This document shows, piece after piece, positions 36,095 through 41,401 of a stretch of DNA of 41,401 nt. The notes below the pieces were generated by a model. It worked only from the letters and a program-made list of their open reading frames with translations, was not told the origin of the DNA and did not search any database. This stretch comes from Gammaproteobacteria bacterium RIFCSPHIGHO2_12_FULL_37_14 (lineage in GTDB: Bacteria > Pseudomonadota > Gammaproteobacteria > DSM-16500). Location: NCBI GenBank assembly GCA_001801485.1, contig MGXV01000001.1, forward strand, positions 1-41,401. The letters are read 5' to 3'. The stretch's first letter is position 1, and every line of letters begins with the position of its first letter. Position numbers and translations under genes: made by a program.

Positions 36095-39000
36095 TGATCA
36101 TTTTCCCCATTTACTATTTCTCGCCAAGTTTGTACAGGAAGTACTGCATCTTTTAAATCAATGAGACATTTCAACATGATTTGAATTTTTTGCGGATTGG
36201 TCATCAGTGCAATATGATGGTCAATTGCCATACGACGAATTTTATATCCATTGGTTTGCTCATTATTCATTTGATTACTTGGAATATTGATAATCAAATC
36301 TACTTTACGTTGAGAAATAATCGTTTGCACATTGGGTTCACCTTTTTCACTTAGTTTATACACATAATAACTGGCTACTCCATTTTTAAATAGAAAAGAA
36401 TGCGTACCCTCTGTACTATAAATTCGCCAACCCAGCGCTTCCAGACTCACTAGCCAAGGCAACACTTTTGCTTTGTATGGATCAGCAATAGAGACTAACA
36501 TGCTTTTTTTAGAGATCGGTTGTTCTGAAGATAACCAAGCCCGCCAAAACGCATCGTGAAGATTTTCGCCCAAACAAGCGACTTCGCCTGTGGAAGCCAT
36601 TTCTATATGTGCGACTGGATCGGCACCTTTGAGACGTTGATAGGAAAATTGTGGTGCCTTCACGCCAACGTAATCGAGCTCGAGGGTTCTATAATGTTTG
36701 GTATCGTTTTTTCCTAACATAACTTTAGTAGCAATCTCAATGAAATTATGGTTCGTTACTTTTGAAACAAAAGGAAATGAACGCGATGCACGTAGATTAC
36801 ACTCTATGACTTGCAAATCATTATTTTTGGCAATGTATTGAATGTTAAATGGACCGGTTATATTTAATGCTTTTACAATACGCTGCGTAATTTTTTTGGT
36901 GCGTCGAATCGTTTCCAAATATAAATTTTGTGGCGGCAAAACGAGGGTTGCATCACCCGAATGTACTCCAGCATTTTCAATATGTTCATTGATCGCTTCG
37001 ATGATGATGCGACCATGATCAGCGACACCATCAATTTCTAATTCTTTCGCATCAAGAATAAATTTTGAGATAACAACAGGATGGTCTGGTGAAACAAGAG
37101 ATGCTTGCATTAAATAATTTTCGAGAGAGGTATCGTCATATGCAACATTCATTGCTGTACCTGACAAAATATAAGATGGCCGCACCAATACCGGATAGCC
37201 AATCTCTTTGGCAAATTGTTTTGCTCCTTCAATACTCGTTACATGTAGCCAAGATGGTTGATTAATTTCTAATTCATTTAACAACGCTGAGAATCTTTCT
37301 CGATTTTCAGCCCGATCAACATCTACAGCAGCTGTTCCCAATATCGCGTATCCTGCATTTGCTAGCGGCATCGCTAGATTATTGGCGATTTGACCACCTA
37401 CACATACAACAATGCCTACTGGTTTTTCAATATCCGCTATATCTTGTACACGTTCAAAGGTGAGTTGTTCGAAGTAAAGACGATCTGATTCGTCATAATC
37501 AGTTGACACTGTTTCAGGATTTGAATTAATTAAAATAGCGCGTTTACCCATTTTGCGTAAGGTACGCGCTGTATTAACAGCGCACCAATCGAATTCAACG
37601 GATGAACCAATCGCATACGGTCCTGATCCTAACACTAATATAGGACGGTCACTCGATGTCTCAATGTCATGTCGCGAACCATGATAAGTAAGATATAAAT
37701 AATTCGTTTCTGCAGCAAATTCTCCGGCAAGTGTATCAATTTGCTTAACAACCGGTACGATTCCTTTAGCAATACGCCGTTGTCGAATAGAAGACTCTGT
37801 TTGATTCGAAATCAATGCCAGTGCGCGGTCGGAAAATCCTAATTTTTTTGCTTGATGTAATAATTCATCGGTGATTTCGCTCTCTCTAAGATGTAAATCA
37901 AATTTAGCAATATCAGCAATATGACCTAACACCCAATGATTAATTTGGCTTAATTTCTCTGCTTCTTCGACGGAACCTCCTCGCAAAAAAAACTGGTAAA
38001 GCGCAAATAAACGACGATCAGTTGGATGTTCAATTTCATTTTTTAAATCATTTAATTGATAAGGATAATCACTCAAACAAGAAGCACCAATGTTTAACAT
38101 GCCCACTGCTTTTTGTATCGCTTCAGGAAATGAACGACCAATACTCATGACTTCGCCCACGCTCTTCATTTCTGTGCCAATTATCCGACTAGCACGTTTT
38201 AGCTTTTGTATATCCCATCGTGGAATTTTAACGACGACATAATCAAGTGCCGGCTCAAAGAAAGCGCAAGTTTTTTTCGTGACATTATTCATTACTTCAT
38301 GCAATAGCCATCCTAATGCTAATTTAGCGGCAACGAAAGCGAGTGGATAGCCCGTTGCCTTTGACGCTAGTGCGCTTGAACGTGACAATCGCGCGTTGAC
38401 TTCAATCACACGATAATCACCATCTTTGGGATTAACTGCAAATTGAATATTGCATTCACCAACAATACCAAAATGTCTTGCCACTTTAAGTGCTAGATTA
38501 CGTAATTGTTGATGCTGAGGATTTGTGAGGGTTTGTGCAGGTGCAATGACAATACTTTCACCTGTATGTATGCCCATGGGATCGATATTTTCCATATTGC
38601 AAATAGTTAAGGCATTATCTGCGGCATCACGTACAATTTCGTATTCGAATTCTTTCCACCCAAACAAATATTCTTCAATTAATATTTGTGATGAAGCTGC
38701 AAAACATTCCTGAGCGCGTTGACGCAATTCTTTAATCGTATCTACTCTACCTGAGCCCAAGCCTCCTAAAGAAAAACCCGAACGTACCATCACCGGAAAA
38801 CCGATTTCTTTAGCTGCCTTTTCAGCATCATCTATTGTTGTGACACAAAAACTTTGCGGAGATTTTACATCAATTAATTCCAATTCTTGTTTGAAAATTT
38901 CTCGATCTTCGGTTTGCCGAATGGCTGCAATCGATGTTCCTAACGATTGCACGCCATATTTTGTCAACACACCCGCTTCATCTAATAACAAACCTAAGTT

Positions 39001-39282
39001 AAGCGCGGTTTGTCCACCAAAACCAAGTAAAATTGCATCGGGTTTTTCTTTTTCAATAATATGCGTGACAACTTCTAAAGTGAGCGGCTGCAAATAGACT
39101 TCATCTGCCATATCAGCATCGGTTTGTACGGTAGCGATATTAGGATTCACTAAAATTGTTTTAATTTTTTCTTCTTTTAAGGCTTTAATTGCTTGTGAAC
39201 CAGAATAATCGAACTCTCCTGCTTGACCAATACGTAACCCACCTGAACCAAGGATAAGTACTTTTTGAATATTAGATCGCAT
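36085..39282 (-). CDS. carB: Carbamoyl-phosphate synthase large chain
   Basis: This 1065-residue enzyme makes carbamoyl phosphate from bicarbonate, ammonia from CarA and two ATP. Two homologous ATP-grasp halves are visible: LILGSGGLRIGQAGEFDYSG at the start and VLGSGPYAIGSSVEFDWC near residue 553. The C-terminal MGS-like allosteric domain occupies about 930-1065. Glycine-rich loops GFSLGGLGSG and the corresponding second-half SYILSGTAMN are present. The start overlaps the carA stop by 11 bases. Length is normal. Confidence 0.97.
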   Translation of the reverse strand: MRSNIQKVLILGSGGLRIGQAGEFDYSGSQAIKALKEEKIKTILVNPNIATVQTDADMADEVYLQPLTLEVVTHIIEKEKPDAILLGFGGQTALNLGLLLDEAGVLTKYGVQSLGTSIAAIRQTEDREIFKQELELIDVKSPQSFCVTTIDDAEKAAKEIGFPVMVRSGFSLGGLGSGRVDTIKELRQRAQECFAASSQILIEEYLFGWKEFEYEIVRDAADNALTICNMENIDPMGIHTGESIVIAPAQTLTNPQHQQLRNLALKVARHFGIVGECNIQFAVNPKDGDYRVIEVNARLSRSSALASKATGYPLAFVAAKLALGWLLHEVMNNVTKKTCAFFEPALDYVVVKIPRWDIQKLKRASRIIGTEMKSVGEVMSIGRSFPEAIQKAVGMLNIGASCLSDYPYQLNDLKNEIEHPTDRRLFALYQFFLRGGSVEEAEKLSQINHWVLGHIADIAKFDLHLRESEITDELLHQAKKLGFSDRALALISNQTESSIRQRRIAKGIVPVVKQIDTLAGEFAAETNYLYLTYHGSRHDIETSSDRPILVLGSGPYAIGSSVEFDWCAVNTARTLRKMGKRAILINSNPETVSTDYDESDRLYFEQLTFERVQDIADIEKPVGIVVCVGGQIANNLAMPLANAGYAILGTAAVDVDRAENRERFSALLNELEINQPSWLHVTSIEGAKQFAKEIGYPVLVRPSYILSGTAMNVAYDDTSLENYLMQASLVSPDHPVVISKFILDAKELEIDGVADHGRIIIEAINEHIENAGVHSGDATLVLPPQNLYLETIRRTKKITQRIVKALNITGPFNIQYIAKNNDLQVIECNLRASRSFPFVSKVTNHNFIEIATKVMLGKNDTKHYRTLELDYVGVKAPQFSYQRLKGADPVAHIEMASTGEVACLGENLHDAFWRAWLSSEQPISKKSMLVSIADPYKAKVLPWLVSLEALGWRIYSTEGTHSFLFKNGVASYYVYKLSEKGEPNVQTIISQRKVDLIINIPSNQMNNEQTNGYKIRRMAIDHHIALMTNPQKIQIMLKCLIDLKDAVLPVQTWREIVNGENDQCL

Positions 39283-40351
39283 GCCTCATTTTCTCATTAT
39301 AATAACAAATTAAATCATAAAATTTTTGAAACAACCATTGAGTATCCATCGGCCCTGGGGATGCTTCAGGATGAAATTGCACTGCAAAAAATGGTAATTC
39401 TTGATGCTCAATACCTTCTATGCTTTGATCATTTAAATTGCGAAAGGAAACTCGCCAATCTGTCGGAATTGTTTTTTCATCTACCGCATAACTGTGATTT
39501 TGCGAAGTGAGATAACAACGTTTGCTGTTCAGATCCATGCACGGTTGATTATGTGAACGATGGCCAAAAGGTAATTTATAAGTCGTCGCACCTGCTGCCA
39601 AAGCCATTAATTGAGTACCCAAACAAATACCAAAAATTGGTTTTTGTTTTGTAAAAGCTTTTTTTAGAATGCGAATCGTTTCCGTACAATGTTTGGGATC
39701 GCCCGGACCATTAGAAATAAATACTCCATCATACGCTTCATTGGTGTAATCATAGTTATAAGGAACGCGTTTGATTTTAAGCGGATAATGTAACAAACAT
39801 CGCAAAATATTCTCTTTTATTCCGCAATCCACCACAATAATCAATTTATCATGACTACCATAATATTGGGGTTCTTTAATGGAAACTTCTTTTACCCAAT
39901 GAACATTACCAAATTCTTCGAAATGATAAGGCCCTGGTTGTTGCGAAATAACGCCAGGTGCAACACCGTGCGAGCGCAAACAGGTCGTGACGGCTCGTGT
40001 ATCAACATCGATTATGTAGGGAATTTTTTGTGAAGCCAGCCAATCAACTAATGAGTGCACAGCTGTATGATTCGAGTAATGGCAAGCTAATTCAGACATC
40101 ACCACGCCTTTGACATGAATAAGGGGTGACTCCCATTGATTTGCAGCTGGAACGCCATAATTACCAATGAGTGGGTAAGTGAATACGAGAATTTGTCCTG
40201 CATAGGATGGGTCAGTTAATGATTCAACATATCCTACCATTCCCGTGTTAAATACTACTTCACCGTAACAAGGTTGTATTTGAAAAGAAGGTGCGTAACC
40301 GGAAAAGGTTTCTCCAGTTGCAAGGGTTAACTGTGCTTTCGTAAGATTCAT
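39272..40351 (-). CDS. carA: Carbamoyl-phosphate synthase small chain
   Basis: This 359-residue glutaminase subunit has an N-terminal domain (LATGETFSGYAP, GEVVFNTGMVGYVESLTDPS) and a class I glutamine amidotransferase domain. The nucleophile Cys lies in GICLGTQLMALA near residue 245, and the His and Glu are in FHPEASPGP near 330, so the triad is intact. In most homologues the motif reads CLGHQ; here His is replaced by Thr. First gene of carA-carB-pyrB-pyrI-pyrC. Confidence 0.96.
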   Translation of the reverse strand: MNLTKAQLTLATGETFSGYAPSFQIQPCYGEVVFNTGMVGYVESLTDPSYAGQILVFTYPLIGNYGVPAANQWESPLIHVKGVVMSELACHYSNHTAVHSLVDWLASQKIPYIIDVDTRAVTTCLRSHGVAPGVISQQPGPYHFEEFGNVHWVKEVSIKEPQYYGSHDKLIIVVDCGIKENILRCLLHYPLKIKRVPYNYDYTNEAYDGVFISNGPGDPKHCTETIRILKKAFTKQKPIFGICLGTQLMALAAGATTYKLPFGHRSHNQPCMDLNSKRCYLTSQNHSYAVDEKTIPTDWRVSFRNLNDQSIEGIEHQELPFFAVQFHPEASPGPMDTQWLFQKFYDLICYYNEKMRHAI

Positions 40352-40685
40352 GCACTATACCGTCATGCTTTGTATGTTATTGTTTTTATTTGTTAATGTT
40401 TATTCACTGTTGCGAGTTTGAACATGACTAATTTCAAGCCGCAAGCAAGTGCGCTCGCTATTCGTTTTTTTATACAGCGCGAAAAGCAAACCATAATTGT
40501 GTAGCAAAATGGAATGAATCAATATTACCTGAAAATCATTATGTTGTGAAAGTAATATTACTTTTTTAGTATCTTAGCAGAAAAGGCTGGGCAAAAAAAG
40601 AGCTCGTATTTTAAATATATTCTCATTTATTCTCCCTTAACTTTCCAGGATAATGCCATTCGCAGAATTATAAAAAGGAATGGTT
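40352..40685. other. Divergent spacer between carA and unknown gene
   Basis: No gene is supported. It holds the ARG-like box, a minus-strand TATAAA near 40468-40474 that could be the carA -10, and an AT-rich palindrome AAAGTAATATTACTTT (40549-40564). A further copy of the arm AATATTAC lies at 40521-40528. These repeated arms may be an operator. A 26-codon frame at 40424-40504 looks like chance. Confidence 0.45.
40391..40408. promoter_or_regulatory. Possible ArgR-like box upstream of carA
   Basis: TTAAT, GTTT, ATTCA on the plus strand matches the ARG box pattern TGAAT-4 A/T-ATTCA with one mismatch in the left half and one G in the spacer. It lies about 45 bases upstream of carA, whose E. coli counterpart is ArgR-controlled. 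Only one box is seen, where functional operators usually have two. Confidence 0.25.
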
Positions 40686-41401
40686 ATGATCCCATCGTCA
40701 AAAACAATGATTACCACTATGCTTAATCAACTCACCTCAATTTATTACAATGAGTCATCGATACGAAAAGCAAAATTATTACATGCTCTAGAAGATGCTC
40801 TGATATCCGATGCTAACAATCAAACTAAATGGCTCGCGCTTTATCATTGTCTAGAATCCATGGGTGTAGCAGGTATCAGCCTAGTAAACGAATATCTAAC
40901 ACATAAACTGAATGAAACAGATCAAACAACATTCTGGCAATTACTGAATATTCATAATCATTTACCAAACAGGTGGTATTATTGGGATCATTTAATTGGA
41001 TCACAGGAAAATAATGAACCATCTGAAAAAGAAAAACATAAACGTGATTTTTCAGATTATTTAGAAATAATGGAACTGTGGAAAAATTTTTCTGCGAGTG
41101 AATTAGCTCTCTATTTTAAAAATGGCATACAAAAAGCAACCATTCTAAATACACGTTCGAATCATTTTTTATGGATCAACTCGCCTAAAATTATTTACCT
41201 CAACCATTCTGATCAAATTGATTATTGTTTAATCCGCGTTATAAAAGGTCATTGGAATACGCTATTTGATGAAATAATGCATCATATTGCACCAGTAAAA
41301 CAAAATTGGAAATTTTGCCAACATGTAATATACACTATCGTCATTCATGCTATAGCAAATCAAAATTATTATATTTTTGAAAAAATGATAGATGCTTTAT
41401 T
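40686..41401 (+). CDS. Unknown protein, 3' end outside window
   Basis: The frame is open from the ATG at 40686-40688 to the right edge (238 codons visible, no stop). AAGGA lies six bases before the ATG. The protein begins MIPSSKTMITTMLNQLTSIY and is rich in Asn, His, Leu and aromatic residues, with mostly helical stretches such as KWLALYHCLESMG, DYLEIMELWKNF and HVIYTIVIHAIANQNYYIFEK. There is no signal peptide or membrane helix. I do not recognise a family. The helical, repeat-like make-up could be a solenoid, as in many Legionellales effectors, but this is a guess. Confidence 0.8.
   Translation, partial: MIPSSKTMITTMLNQLTSIYYNESSIRKAKLLHALEDALISDANNQTKWLALYHCLESMGVAGISLVNEYLTHKLNETDQTTFWQLLNIHNHLPNRWYYWDHLIGSQENNEPSEKEKHKRDFSDYLEIMELWKNFSASELALYFKNGIQKATILNTRSNHFLWINSPKIIYLNHSDQIDYCLIRVIKGHWNTLFDEIMHHIAPVKQNWKFCQHVIYTIVIHAIANQNYYIFEKMIDAL

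Noticed and set aside
40424..40504. 26-codon plus-strand frame upstream of carA
   Set aside because: It is too short, has no ribosome binding site and no recognisable features; chance is the simplest explanation.

Overview
The window reads as chromosomal DNA of an AT-rich gammaproteobacterium, most likely of the order Legionellales (Legionella, Coxiella, Berkiella or Aquicella relatives). The inference rests on the layout tpiA-secG-tRNA-Leu-nuoA-to-N, on an ankyrin-repeat protein, on several lysine/glutamate-rich proteins without signal peptides that look like type IV secretion substrates, and on tandem TTAA boxes resembling the PmrA sites that control such effectors in Legionella and Coxiella. 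No 16S gene or other decisive marker is present, so the genus is left open.

Layout. 1-1369: 3' part of an ankyrin-repeat gene that enters from the left edge and ends in a basic, NLS-like tail. 1370-2119: a decayed spacer with the remnant of one gene, possibly a second, and a perfect 38-bp inverted repeat. 2120-17853, all on the minus strand: complex I (nuoA to nuoN, 14 separate genes, nuoC and nuoD unfused), preceded by tRNA-Leu(GAG), secG and tpiA. nuoG carries an in-frame palindromic repeat that adds about 60 residues. 17939-25346: accessory island. A coiled-coil protein, an Ig-like-domain protein and a large Ala-rich-repeat protein surround the ferrous iron operon feoABC, which has a Fur-like box. 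Two of the three unknown genes have a TTAA-N7-TTAA box of the PmrA type, and all three proteins share a short alpha-beta-alpha segment layout. This is the best candidate for something undescribed.

25422-27696: queC, sua5/tsaC and an alpha/beta hydrolase in one overlapping minus-strand operon. 27860-29418 (plus): scpA and a small coiled-coil protein. 29413-30963: murJ. 31237-31521: rpsT with a TTG start. 31627-33345: rplU-rpmA-obgE operon (minus). 33458-40351: one tight minus-strand operon, carA-carB-pyrB-pyrI-pyrC, covering the first three steps of pyrimidine synthesis. 40686-41401: 5' part of an unknown plus-strand gene cut by the right edge.

Genes are mostly housekeeping (respiration, translation, pyrimidines, queuosine and t6A tRNA modification, peptidoglycan flippase). 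Operons are compact, with start/stop overlaps of 1-14 bp. A hairpin-rich repeat built from C-run, CTTTGAAAAAG and G-run segments occurs three times: inside nuoG, and in the two convergent gaps 25347-25421 and 31522-31626. In those gaps it probably also terminates transcription.
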